Shown here one piece after another: positions 17,230 to 25,855 of a stretch of DNA of 64,000 nt (the first letter of the stretch is position 1; each line of letters starts with the position of its first letter). Source of the stretch: Aminobacter aganoensis (GTDB lineage Bacteria > Pseudomonadota > Alphaproteobacteria > Rhizobiales > Rhizobiaceae); the NCBI RefSeq assembly GCF_014206975.1, contig NZ_JACHOU010000009.1, positions 1 to 64,000 on the forward strand, given 5' to 3'. The notes below the pieces were generated by a model. The model ran no database searches. It was not told where the DNA came from and saw only the letters and a program-made list of their open reading frames with translations. A program made the position numbers and the translations under genes.

Positions 17230-17271
17230 TGACCTGCCTCCTTCTCCTTTGCAAGATAAAACACAATCAAA

Positions 17272-17300
17272 TTGACATTGTTTTTTGACTCGCCTAACCA
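17272..17300 (+). promoter_or_regulatory. Promoter candidate for the virB operon
   Basis: TTGACA at 17272-17277 is followed after 17 bases by TAACCA at 17295-17300, 40 bases before the virB1 start. The divergent SNase operon starts at 17229, so the 110-bp gap must serve both directions; it is AT-rich compared with its surroundings. Confidence 0.5.
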
Positions 17301-17339
17301 TTCCCGCATCCAGTGTTACAAGGCTTTGGATGCGGAACA

Positions 17340-18215
17340 ATGGCGACCCACGCATCAACTCAGACGGTAAGACCACTTCTGGCGGTGGCAATCCTCACGT
17401 GCATATGCGTCAGTCCCGCTACGCCATCGCTGGCGTCTGACCAGTTCTCCGATACAGCGCTTCAGTCAATTCGGACAGATGAAACCCGGCAACAGGGTGG
17501 CGATTTGTCACCTGCAGACAGAGTGGCCGACGCACGCTGGGCACGGTTTCCTGACGATTTCGTGCTGGGAGAGGGCGGCCAAATCGTTCCCGAACGCCAA
17601 GCGCTGGCGATCGTTGGAGTGCCGAAAAGCCATACGCCTGGACCGGAGGCAGATGACAACTATTTTGGTGGTGATATCCCTGAGAACGCAGCTGAGTGCG
17701 GGCCCTCGCCGGCGACGCCTGAAGAAATTACGCGCCTCGTTATCGAGGCGGCCCAGCGGCACAACGTCGATGTCGGCTTCGCTGTCGCTGTCGTGACCGT
17801 GGAAAGCCGACTCGACCAGCTGCGCAATTCCCCGAAGGGCGCTCGCGGCCCGATGCAGCTCATACCGGCAACGGCGGAGCGGTTTGGCGTTATAGATATC
17901 TGCAATCCGGAAGATAACATCGAGGGCGGCATACGCTATCTGCGTGAGCTGACCGACGAATTCCGCAATCCCCTCCTTGTCGCAGCCGCCTACAACGCCG
18001 GCGAGGGAAGCGTACGCGAACATGGCGGCATCCCGCCATTCGAGGAAACGCTCGCCTACATTGCCGAGATACTCAACGTTCAGATGGGTTTCGACACTAA
18101 CACCGCCCGCAAACAGAGCGCTGCTAGTGTCGCGCCCGAAGCTTCTTCCAACGTCAGCGGGGTCATCACGTTGCGCGAGCGTCGCCAATGGCTCGGCGGC
18201 GTCATGCATTTCTAG
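17340..18215 (+). CDS. virB1: VirB1-like lytic transglycosylase
   Basis: A ~291-residue peptidoglycan lytic transglycosylase, first gene of the type IV secretion operon; it opens the wall for channel assembly. A signal peptide (to about residue 33) is followed by the SLT domain: catalytic Glu in VTVESRLDQLRNSPKGARGPMQLIPATAERFG and the YNAGEGSVREHGGIPPFEETLAYI signature. Start ATG 17340 fits the signal peptide. A second transglycosylase gene lies after virB4. Confidence 0.88.
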   Translation: MATHASTQTVRPLLAVAILTCICVSPATPSLASDQFSDTALQSIRTDETRQQGGDLSPADRVADARWARFPDDFVLGEGGQIVPERQALAIVGVPKSHTPGPEADDNYFGGDIPENAAECGPSPATPEEITRLVIEAAQRHNVDVGFAVAVVTVESRLDQLRNSPKGARGPMQLIPATAERFGVIDICNPEDNIEGGIRYLRELTDEFRNPLLVAAAYNAGEGSVREHGGIPPFEETLAYIAEILNVQMGFDTNTARKQSAASVAPEASSNVSGVITLRERRQWLGGVMHF

Positions 18216-18227
18216 CCGGAGGTCACC

Positions 18228-18563
18228 ATGAACAACATTCCTCATTCGTCCGCCGCAAGACCCTCAAGGCAGCAAGTCGCGTTCGGCGCAGTGCTGTTCA
18301 CTTGTCTTCTGCTTGCAGAGCCAGCATTTGCACAGTCGACTGGTGCCTTCGCACCGCTGGAAACCGCGGTCCAGATGATCGTGGATTTCATCACCGGCCC
18401 ATTCGGCCGGTTGCTGGCAATTATCGCCGTGATCGCTCTCGGTTTTCTGGCCTTCGCTGGTCGGCTCTCATGGTTCACCGCCGGCGCTGTCGTCCTCGGG
18501 ATTGGCCTCGTCTTCGGCGCACCCGCAATTGTCGACCAGATGATCGCGGCTGTGGGGAACTGA
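18228..18563 (+). CDS. virB2: VirB2 pilin
   Basis: A 111-residue pilin precursor. A long N-terminal signal ends near AFAQSTG (residue ~36), and the mature part has two hydrophobic helices (LLAIIAVIALGFLAFAG and FTAGAVVLGIGLVFGAPAIV) around a short loop, as in VirB2/TrbC. It forms the extracellular pilus. It follows virB1 by 12 bases and precedes virB3 by 3. Confidence 0.9.
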   Translation: MNNIPHSSAARPSRQQVAFGAVLFTCLLLAEPAFAQSTGAFAPLETAVQMIVDFITGPFGRLLAIIAVIALGFLAFAGRLSWFTAGAVVLGIGLVFGAPAIVDQMIAAVGN

Positions 18564-18566
18564 GCT

Positions 18567-18866
18567 ATGATCGAGTTCACCGACGAGAAGCCGCAATTGA
18601 CGCCGCTGGTGATCGGCCTGACACGGCCACCGATGATGTGGGGCATTCCGCTCAATGCCTTCTACATCATCGTCGGAGTCACGCTCATAGCTTTCCTGGT
18701 GAGCACGAGTTTCTGGTCGGCCCTGATGGCACCGCTGATCTATCTCGCTCTCTTTGCCTTCTGCAGCCGCGACATCCGGATTCTTGATCTTGCGCAGGTC
18801 GTCGGCCGCCGCACACCGCGCACACCGAACCGGCTGTTTTGGCGCACCAACTCCTACGGGCCATGA
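18567..18866 (+). CDS. virB3: VirB3 inner-membrane protein
   Basis: A 99-residue VirB3: the typical LTPLVIGLTRPPMMWGIPL start followed by two membrane segments (residues ~25-65) and a cytoplasmic C-terminus with FCSRDIRILDL. VirB3 works with VirB4 in pilus biogenesis. Its gene lies 3 bases before virB4. Confidence 0.92.
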   Translation: MIEFTDEKPQLTPLVIGLTRPPMMWGIPLNAFYIIVGVTLIAFLVSTSFWSALMAPLIYLALFAFCSRDIRILDLAQVVGRRTPRTPNRLFWRTNSYGP

Positions 18867-18869
18867 ACC

Positions 18870-21284
18870 ATGTTGAATGTCGTCGTCGAAGAGCTGGGTT
18901 TTGGTCGCGAGCGTCGTCGCGAGCGGGCGATGTCGACCCATATTCCTTATCTGCGCCATGTCTCGGATACGGTCATCGGCCTCGAAAGCGGGGCGATCCT
19001 GTCGGTGATCAAGCTCGATGGCCTGTTCTTCCAGACCGAGGATCAGGCCGAGCTCAACATGCGCACCGCAGTGCAGAACACGATGATCCGCGCGCTCGGG
19101 TCGAGCCGCTATTCGCTCTGGTCGACTGTGATCCGCAAGGAGGTCAAGCCTGCCATCGGTGGCGCCTATTCGGACTCGTTCTGCGATCTCCTGAACACAC
19201 GCTACATGGCATCGCTGCGCGAGAAGCGCATGTTCACCAACGAACTCTATCTCGCCATCGTGCGCTCTGGAATGCGTGGCGCGCTCGGAGCCGCCGAGGG
19301 ATTTTCGCGCATGCTCGATCGTTCCTCTGGCAAAGACGTCGTCGAACAGCGCATTCACGAGCGCATCAACGAGCTCGAGGAGATCGTTGGCAACGTCACT
19401 CGTGAGCTGCAGAAGTACGGCGCACGGCCGCTCGGTATCGTCTACCGGGACGGAGAACCCTATTCGGAACCCTGCACCTTCTTCAACACGCTACTGACTT
19501 GCGGCATTTCCCGCGACATGCGTCTGCCACGCATGGGGATCCGCAGCTACGTTGGCTCATCGCGCCTGCATTTCTCGAAGCGGACATTGCAGGCACACGG
19601 TCCGACCGAGGCGGAAAACCGCTTCGGCGCCATGCTGTCGATCAAGGAATACCCGCCCTTCTCGGGACCGGGCATGCTCGACGGGCTCCTGCAGGTGAAC
19701 CACGAGTTCATCTGCACCCAGTCTTTCACCCTTGCCGACAAGCCGATCGCCCAGGAGCGGATTTCCCGGCTGCAACGCCAGATCCACGCATCGGATGAAT
19801 CGGGCAGCACGGTCGAGACCGACATCGATTTTGCGCTGAACAGCCTGCTCAACCAGGAGGCGGTCTTCGGCTATCACCATTTCAGCCTGTTGTGCCTGTC
19901 GCGCGATCTTGCCGGTCTCGACAAGGCCGCCGCGGAACTCGGCTCCTGTCTCACCGACATGAACATCAACTGGCTGCGCGAGGACCTCAACATGGAGGCA
20001 TCCTTCTGGGCGCAGCTGCCGGGCAATCATGCCTACATCGCGCGTTCCTGCATGCTGTCCAGCGCAAACTTCTCCGGGTTTTCGTCGCTGCATAATTTCG
20101 CGACCGGGAAAGCCGCCGACGTACATTGGGGCTTGCCGATCTCGATCTTGGAGACGACATCGCAGACGCCCTATTGGTTCAACTTCCATCAACGTGACAT
20201 TGGCCATTTTCTTGTGACCGGCCCGACCGGGTCAGGTAAGACCGTGGCGCTGACCTTCCTGTTGGCGCAGGCGTTCCGCATCTCGCCTGAGCCCCGCGCG
20301 GTGTTCTTCGACAAGGACCGCGGCGCCGAGATTTTCATTCGCGCCGTCGGCGGTGCCTATGAAGTGCTCCAGCCGGGCGTCGCCACAGGCTTCAATCCGC
20401 TGCAACTGGAAAACAACGCGACCAACCGCGAATTCCAGCATCGGCTCCTCAAAGCCATGCTCGATCCGGCCAATGGCAGAGGCTTCTCCCACGAAGAGGA
20501 GGACACGCTCGAGCGGGCGATCGGGCGCATCGCCCAGGAACCGTTCGAGCAACGCACGCTCGCCAATCTGTCCGGTCTGCTGATGGGCAGATCACGCTCC
20601 GACGCCAACGATCTGCAATCGCGTCTGCGCCCCTGGTACGAGGGTGAGAAGGCCTGGCTCTTCAATGCCCCGCAGGACGTGTTGTCGTTCTCGGGCCGGA
20701 GAATTTATGGCTTCGACATGACGCACATCCTCGACAATCAGGACGTGCGCACGCCGGCGCTCATGTATCTCTACCACCGGCTCGACGAGCTCCTCACCGG
20801 CGAACCGGTGCTCATTTTCATGGACGAAGGCTGGAAGCTCCTGCAGGACCCGGTCTTCTCCAGCTACATCGTCGACAAGATGAAGACGATCCGTAAGCTC
20901 AACGGGATCGTCGGCTTCGGCACGCAATCGGCGGCTGATATTGCGCGCTCCCCGCAGTCGCACACGCTGATCGAACAGTCCGCGACCAATCTGCATTTTC
21001 CGAACCCGCGTGCGGACGAAGAGAGCTACATCCGGCGGTTCGGTCTCACCGCCAAGGAGTATTCCTTCATCCGCAACACGCCACCCGAGCGACGGACATT
21101 TCTGATCAAGCACGGCAACGATTCCGTCATCGCCAGGCTCGACCTCTCGTCGATGCCGGACCTCGTACGCGTGATGTCCGGTCGCAAGGAGACGATCGAG
21201 CAATGTGCTGCACTTCGCGCGCAGCACGGCGACGATCCGGCAAAGTGGTTGCCCGCCTTCTGTGGCTGGGAGGCTGCGGCATGA
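18870..21284 (+). CDS. virB4: VirB4 secretion ATPase
   Basis: The 804-residue VirB4 ATPase powers pilus and channel assembly. The CagE/TrbE/VirB N-terminal domain is followed by the ATPase domain with Walker A TGPTGSGKTVAL at about residue 450 and Walker B VLIFMDEGWKLL near 648. The Q-rich motif GFGTQSAADIARSP is present. It overlaps the next gene by four bases. Confidence 0.96.
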   Translation: MLNVVVEELGFGRERRRERAMSTHIPYLRHVSDTVIGLESGAILSVIKLDGLFFQTEDQAELNMRTAVQNTMIRALGSSRYSLWSTVIRKEVKPAIGGAYSDSFCDLLNTRYMASLREKRMFTNELYLAIVRSGMRGALGAAEGFSRMLDRSSGKDVVEQRIHERINELEEIVGNVTRELQKYGARPLGIVYRDGEPYSEPCTFFNTLLTCGISRDMRLPRMGIRSYVGSSRLHFSKRTLQAHGPTEAENRFGAMLSIKEYPPFSGPGMLDGLLQVNHEFICTQSFTLADKPIAQERISRLQRQIHASDESGSTVETDIDFALNSLLNQEAVFGYHHFSLLCLSRDLAGLDKAAAELGSCLTDMNINWLREDLNMEASFWAQLPGNHAYIARSCMLSSANFSGFSSLHNFATGKAADVHWGLPISILETTSQTPYWFNFHQRDIGHFLVTGPTGSGKTVALTFLLAQAFRISPEPRAVFFDKDRGAEIFIRAVGGAYEVLQPGVATGFNPLQLENNATNREFQHRLLKAMLDPANGRGFSHEEEDTLERAIGRIAQEPFEQRTLANLSGLLMGRSRSDANDLQSRLRPWYEGEKAWLFNAPQDVLSFSGRRIYGFDMTHILDNQDVRTPALMYLYHRLDELLTGEPVLIFMDEGWKLLQDPVFSSYIVDKMKTIRKLNGIVGFGTQSAADIARSPQSHTLIEQSATNLHFPNPRADEESYIRRFGLTAKEYSFIRNTPPERRTFLIKHGNDSVIARLDLSSMPDLVRVMSGRKETIEQCAALRAQHGDDPAKWLPAFCGWEAAA

Positions 21285-22357
21285 CCCGGCGAAATCTGTT
21301 TCCATTGGCTCTGCTTTCGGCCTTTGCTGCATCACCGGCCATCGCCGATATCCCAACGATCGACAGGACGGTGCTCGACGAACGCGAGGAGCGCGACCAG
21401 AAAACCGGCGAGATCGAAAAGGTGGACGAGGATCGCTACGTCAACAACCAGAGCGTCACCTGCTCCATGTATCGGCCCGGCCGAAAAGAAGACCCCGTCG
21501 GCGCAGCCAACGCAAATCCGGCGATCGCCGGTCTAGTTCGCCGTATTGCCCGAGAGGAAGGAGTCGACGAAAACCAGTTCCTCGCGCTGGTTTACCAGGA
21601 GAGCCGCTTCAATCCCTGTGCCAAGTCTCCCGCTGGCGCCATCGGTCTGGCGCAGTTGATGCCGGGGACCGCCGGGGACCTCGGCGTCGATCCCTACAAT
21701 ATCGAGCAAAACCTCCGTGGTGGCGCGCGGTACTACAAGCAGCAACTGAGAAAATACAACGGCAACGTCTCGCTAGCGCTCGCCGCCTATAATGCCGGCG
21801 CCGGCAACGTAAACAAATATGGCGGCATCCCACCCTTCAAGGAGACGCAAGGCTACGTCGCCAACATAACGCAGAGATGGCTTCCTGCTTTTGGCGGCTC
21901 CGACAAGTCTGGCATGCCGATCAACTATGGCGGTGGTAGCGCCTATGAGGGTGCCCGGACCAGCACGATGAACGCTATGGGCCTTTCTGCCGCCATGGGA
22001 GAGGGGTCCGGCGACGTCATGTCCTGGCTCATGCAGTTCGGAGGACTGGGCTCAGGCACCATCCAGGACAGCTGGGATCACAATTCCGGGGCGCGCAACG
22101 CCAACATGGAGTTGATGAACCGCCTGATCCTGCTCGGCACGGCTTTCGCTGATCTCGCCAATTCCAGCAATGCCATCACGCTTGGCGAGATTTCCGGATC
22201 GAACCGTTCGACCCGCTATGACAGAAACCAGGACGATGACGAGCGACCGGTCGCGGGCTTCTGCGATGGACGGGAAGGTTTCGTCTGGGATGCTGACGCG
22301 AGGGCCTGCGTCCAGCACATCGATGCTCAGGCCGAACTGCTCCTCGAGACACAATGA
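21281..22357 (+). CDS. Second lytic transglycosylase with C-terminal extension
   Basis: A 358-residue exported transglycosylase (signal MTRRNLFPLALLSAFAASPAIA). The SLT domain spans about residues 85-200: catalytic Glu in LVYQESRFNPCAKSPAGAIG, then LAQLMPGTAGDLGV and AYNAGAGNVNKYGGIPPFKET. A ~150-residue Ser/Asn/Gly-rich C-terminal extension with two Cys follows; I do not recognise it. The ATG overlaps the virB4 stop. Its place between virB4 and virB5 is unusual, as virB1 is already present. Confidence 0.88.
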   Translation: MTRRNLFPLALLSAFAASPAIADIPTIDRTVLDEREERDQKTGEIEKVDEDRYVNNQSVTCSMYRPGRKEDPVGAANANPAIAGLVRRIAREEGVDENQFLALVYQESRFNPCAKSPAGAIGLAQLMPGTAGDLGVDPYNIEQNLRGGARYYKQQLRKYNGNVSLALAAYNAGAGNVNKYGGIPPFKETQGYVANITQRWLPAFGGSDKSGMPINYGGGSAYEGARTSTMNAMGLSAAMGEGSGDVMSWLMQFGGLGSGTIQDSWDHNSGARNANMELMNRLILLGTAFADLANSSNAITLGEISGSNRSTRYDRNQDDDERPVAGFCDGREGFVWDADARACVQHIDAQAELLLETQ

Positions 22358-22368
22358 TGGAGATCATG

Positions 22369-23067
22369 ATGAAACGTTCATTGGCAATCCTGGCCTCGAT
22401 CGGCGTGAGCGTCGCACCCGCCGCGGCCGACATTCCGGTCATCGACAAGACCAATTACGCCGTTGCGCGCGATACGGCGGAAAAGACCGGCAAGATTCTC
22501 GACACCAACAAGGAAATCCTCACAACAGTCGAGGAGACTCTCAAGGCGGTGACGGGGGATCGCGGGAGCGATGCCGGTCCGCTGAGGGACATCGCGATCG
22601 GCAATGGTTTCAGCGTGTCGTCGATGCCCTCCTTCGACAGTATTCTCAAGAGCGGGATCGTCGATTTTGGGTCGCTCGATCCGAAAGTCGTGGAAATGGC
22701 CACGCTTTTCATCAATGGCCTTCAGCTCGTGCGCTCCTTGTCCGGCAAGGAGAACAGTTCGCTCGCCAGCGACAAATCCTATGAGGAGCTCATGAAAACC
22801 GTGATGGGCGTCTCCGCCCTGATCACTGGCTCGCAACAAGCGGTCGAGACACGGCGCTCCGCGCTTGAAAGCGCCGGCGGCGAAATCGGAAAGGCCGAGG
22901 ATATCAAGGGGTCTATCGACCAGAACACGCAATTGCAGGTTCAGACTGGTCTGACGCTCAACGAGATGATCGGCGTGCTCAACGCGGGGGTGCAATCGCT
23001 GCATGCGGAGAACCAGCGCAAGCTGACCGACATGTCGAACACCAAGAAAGCACTGCGGTACGAATGA
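22369..23067 (+). CDS. virB5: VirB5-like minor pilus protein
   Basis: A ~232-residue exported protein (signal MKRSLAILASIGVSVAPAAA) with a helical body (DTAEKTGKILDTNKEILTTVEETLKAV; later QVQTGLTLNEMIGVLNAGVQSLHAENQRKL), the usual VirB5/TraC pattern. Start ATG 22369 is favoured by TGGAG six bases upstream; ATGs at 22354 and 22366 are in frame. Identity is supported mainly by position and helix pattern. Confidence 0.78.
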   Translation: MKRSLAILASIGVSVAPAAADIPVIDKTNYAVARDTAEKTGKILDTNKEILTTVEETLKAVTGDRGSDAGPLRDIAIGNGFSVSSMPSFDSILKSGIVDFGSLDPKVVEMATLFINGLQLVRSLSGKENSSLASDKSYEELMKTVMGVSALITGSQQAVETRRSALESAGGEIGKAEDIKGSIDQNTQLQVQTGLTLNEMIGVLNAGVQSLHAENQRKLTDMSNTKKALRYE

Positions 23068-23288
23068 GCAGCCGGCAATGCAGCATGGCCGCCCTCACGC
23101 TCATCCTGACCGCGCTGGTGAGCGGATGCGGAACACCGCGTGAGAAGACAGCTCCGTGCAAGCGGCCTGCAAATCTCACGAGTTACGCCGGCATGGGCGA
23201 GGATTGCGGGCTGATGCGGTCGATCAACCCGGACAAGGCAGCGGCGCTGGCGGCGATCCAGGAACTGGCGGCCGGGGACGACGAATAG
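23064..23288 (+). CDS. Small lipoprotein, VirB7-like position
   Basis: A 74-residue protein with a lipoprotein signal: hydrophobic stretch and lipobox LVSGC (Cys near residue 22). Two further Cys follow. Its position next to virB6 matches VirB7, which tethers VirB9 at the outer membrane, but small lipoproteins at this place can also be entry-exclusion proteins. It overlaps virB5 by four bases. Confidence 0.68.
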   Translation: MSSRQCSMAALTLILTALVSGCGTPREKTAPCKRPANLTSYAGMGEDCGLMRSINPDKAAALAAIQELAAGDDE

Positions 23289-23294
23289 GGCAGG

Positions 23295-24308
23295 GTGGTG
23301 GACGACTTCATTGGAGAGTTGCTGGATCGGATCGACGCTTCGGGGCAGAATTTTTCCCAAAGCGCCTATGAGGCCCTGAGTCGGGATATCGAGCCTCTCC
23401 TTCGCCTGCTCTTCATACTGGCCGTCCTGTTCTACGGCATACAGCTTTTCCTTGGAACTTCACGCCTGAGCGTCGCCGAGATCATCGGACGGCTGGTGCG
23501 TGTGCTGGTGATCCTCATCCTGGTCAGCACCTGGTCGAACTTCAACGAACTCGTCTATGACTGGCTGACCAAGGTTCCTGAGGCGGCTGGCCGCGCGATC
23601 CTGGCGGCGTCTGGCACCGGTGTGACTGAACCTACCAATGGGTTGTCGCAGATTTGGGAAACCGCCAACGTCGCAGCCGCGGCCTTTTCCGAACAGGCGG
23701 GCTATCTCTCGGTCCTGCCGGCCTTGATCGGCATGATCATCATGGTCTTCGCTGGATTGTTCGTCGCGATCGCGCTCGGCATTCTCGTTCTCGCCAAGGT
23801 TGTGCTGTGGGTATTGCTGGGCACTGCCCCGATCTTCATCGCCTGTTTCTTTTTCGATTCGACACGCAGCTATGCGATGGGCTGGCTCAATCAGTCACTG
23901 CTCTACGCAATCATCCCCTTGTTCGTTTACGTGATCGCAGCATTCCTGATCGCAGCGATGGAACCTGAGCTCACGTCAATCGACAACATCTCGGGCAACC
24001 GCGAGCTCAAGCTCAGTGACTTCGCTGCCTTCATCATGCTTTGCCTCGCCGGCAGTTTCGTCCTTCTGCAGGTGCAATCGCTGGCGCAAGGCATAGCGGG
24101 CGGTCTGGCGACACCTGTTGGCCCGCGTTCGCGGCAGCTGACCGCAAGTGGCATTTTCTGGGGTCGCCGCGCCATCGGCGTATCCACCCGCCAGACGCAG
24201 GCCGCAGTTCATCGGGTGCAGGCCCGGCTGCAACCACCCCGGCAGGACGGCGCGGGCGCCTCGATGCAGCGCGCGATCACATCAAATGGAACCCCGAGGC
24301 AACCCTGA
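23295..24308 (+). CDS. virB6: VirB6/TrbL channel protein
   Basis: A 337-residue polytopic inner-membrane protein with about six membrane segments between residues 25 and 270, including the conserved KVVLWVLLGTAPIFIACFFF region. VirB6 guides DNA across the inner membrane. Start codon is GTG (23295 or 23298). The C-terminal ~60 residues are basic and cytoplasmic. Confidence 0.9.
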   Translation: MVDDFIGELLDRIDASGQNFSQSAYEALSRDIEPLLRLLFILAVLFYGIQLFLGTSRLSVAEIIGRLVRVLVILILVSTWSNFNELVYDWLTKVPEAAGRAILAASGTGVTEPTNGLSQIWETANVAAAAFSEQAGYLSVLPALIGMIIMVFAGLFVAIALGILVLAKVVLWVLLGTAPIFIACFFFDSTRSYAMGWLNQSLLYAIIPLFVYVIAAFLIAAMEPELTSIDNISGNRELKLSDFAAFIMLCLAGSFVLLQVQSLAQGIAGGLATPVGPRSRQLTASGIFWGRRAIGVSTRQTQAAVHRVQARLQPPRQDGAGASMQRAITSNGTPRQP

Positions 24309-24353
24309 TCGGTATGGCGATGCAGGATCCAGAACGACAGGAAGCGAGCAGGG

Positions 24354-25049
24354 ATGGCCGAAAAATCCGAAACCGCGCTACGGTCCTATTTCCAGCAGGG
24401 CGACATCTGGGAGCAGGAGATCATCAAGCGGGCGAAGCGCTCGGCGCGCGTTGCCTGGTTCTTCTCGATCGTCTTTGCCGGGATCGCCCTGCTCAGCCTG
24501 CTAGCGGTGGTGCTGATGCTGCCGCTGAAGAGCTTCGAACCCTACGTCGTCGTCGTCGACAAGACTACCGGCTATATCGAGGTGAAGTCGGGTCTGACGC
24601 GGCCCTCCAATCTGACCGAAGAGGAGGCCCTCACCACAAGCAATGTCGTGCGTTATATCACCAAGCGCGAGGGATACGATCCTTACGCCGTGACCGAAAA
24701 TTTTGGTATTGCAGCACTTTTGTCGACCGGCGCTGCTGCGGGCGAACTCCAGGCACTTTACAGTGTCGCCAATCCTCAGAACCCTACGAAGATTTATGGT
24801 CGCCTAAAAAACGTCGACGTCCATATCAAGTCAGTGACCTTCCCGAATGCCAGCACGGCGATCGCCCGCTTTTCGACGAACGAGCGCAGCGAAACGGAAT
24901 CGATCGTCCGCCATTGGATCTCCGTCGTCCGTTTTCGCTACACCGACACGCCTGTTCGCAACGAATGGCGCTTCGAGAACCCGCTCGGCTTCCAGGTCTA
25001 CTCCTACCGTCGCGATCAGGAGACCGTCACGCCAGGGGACGGCCGATGA
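24354..25049 (+). CDS. virB8: VirB8 assembly protein
   Basis: A 231-residue bitopic protein: short cytoplasmic N-terminus, one membrane helix (residues ~33-55) and a periplasmic NTF2-like domain with PYVVVVDKTTGYIEV and YVTKREGYDPY-like YITKREGYDPYAV. VirB8 nucleates the channel. Its stop overlaps the virB9 start (ATGA). Confidence 0.94.
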   Translation: MAEKSETALRSYFQQGDIWEQEIIKRAKRSARVAWFFSIVFAGIALLSLLAVVLMLPLKSFEPYVVVVDKTTGYIEVKSGLTRPSNLTEEEALTTSNVVRYITKREGYDPYAVTENFGIAALLSTGAAAGELQALYSVANPQNPTKIYGRLKNVDVHIKSVTFPNASTAIARFSTNERSETESIVRHWISVVRFRYTDTPVRNEWRFENPLGFQVYSYRRDQETVTPGDGR

Positions 25050-25855
25050 AAAGCCGCGCCCTGGCAAGTGCCTTCCTTTTCGTAGGTTCCCTTTGCGATG
25101 TCTCCGCGGCACAGACACCTCGGGGCGGCGCTCTCGATGCTCGCGTGACCAGCGTCACCTATCAGGAAAACAACGTCGTCCAGGTCTTCGCCACCTATGG
25201 CATCTCGACGATGATCATCTTCGACGAGGACGAGAAATTCGAAACGATCTCGCTGGGCGACACCGAAAGCTGGCAGGTCGTGCCGGCCGAAAAGGGCAAC
25301 ATCCTCTTCATAAAACCGATTGCCAAAGACGTGACGACGAACATGAACGTCGTCACGGACAAACGCATCTACTATCTTGAACTGCACGATTTTGCGCCGG
25401 AAGCCGGCCGAAAGGTTTTCGGAATCCGCTTTCACTATCCGGAGAAAAACCTGAATGCCGCCCTGCGGCAGGAGGCGGAACAGCGCGCCGCCTGGCCGAA
25501 CATCGTCAACATCGACAAGACCAACGTCAATATCGACTACTCATTCTCGGGCGACGCTCGGCTAAAGCCGCTGATGGTCTTCGACGACGGCAACAAGACC
25601 TTCTTCAAATTCGACCGTCGGGTTCCTGCAATTTTCGCGGTCAACTCGGACTTCTCCGAAACGCTACGGAATTTCCGGAGAGAAGGGGAGTACATCGTCG
25701 TCGACGGCACGGTGACCCAATTCACACTGAGAGATGGCGATCAGTGGATCTGCATCTTCAATTTGAGAAAGCCGGATTTCGCCGCAGCCGACCCCGCAAT
25801 ACTGGGGCCGGTCGAGGACGATAAGGCAAAGCGCCGGCGTCGGAGCGGAAATTGA
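25046..25855 (+). CDS. virB9: VirB9 outer-membrane core protein
   Basis: A 269-residue VirB9. A signal peptide (residues ~1-22) is followed by the N-terminal domain (YQENNVVQVFATYGISTMIIF, VTDKRIYYLELH) and the C-terminal domain (NIDYSFSGDARLKPLMVFDDGNKTFFKF, then GEYIVVDGTVTQFTLRDGDQWICIFN) that builds the outer ring with VirB7 and VirB10. The start ATG overlaps the virB8 stop. Confidence 0.94.
   Translation: MKSRALASAFLFVGSLCDVSAAQTPRGGALDARVTSVTYQENNVVQVFATYGISTMIIFDEDEKFETISLGDTESWQVVPAEKGNILFIKPIAKDVTTNMNVVTDKRIYYLELHDFAPEAGRKVFGIRFHYPEKNLNAALRQEAEQRAAWPNIVNIDKTNVNIDYSFSGDARLKPLMVFDDGNKTFFKFDRRVPAIFAVNSDFSETLRNFRREGEYIVVDGTVTQFTLRDGDQWICIFNLRKPDFAAADPAILGPVEDDKAKRRRRSGN

Noticed and set aside
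24041-25045. Plus-strand frame extending virB9 upstream
   Set aside because: It runs out of phase through virB6 and virB8; the signal peptide and overlap place the virB9 start at 25046.
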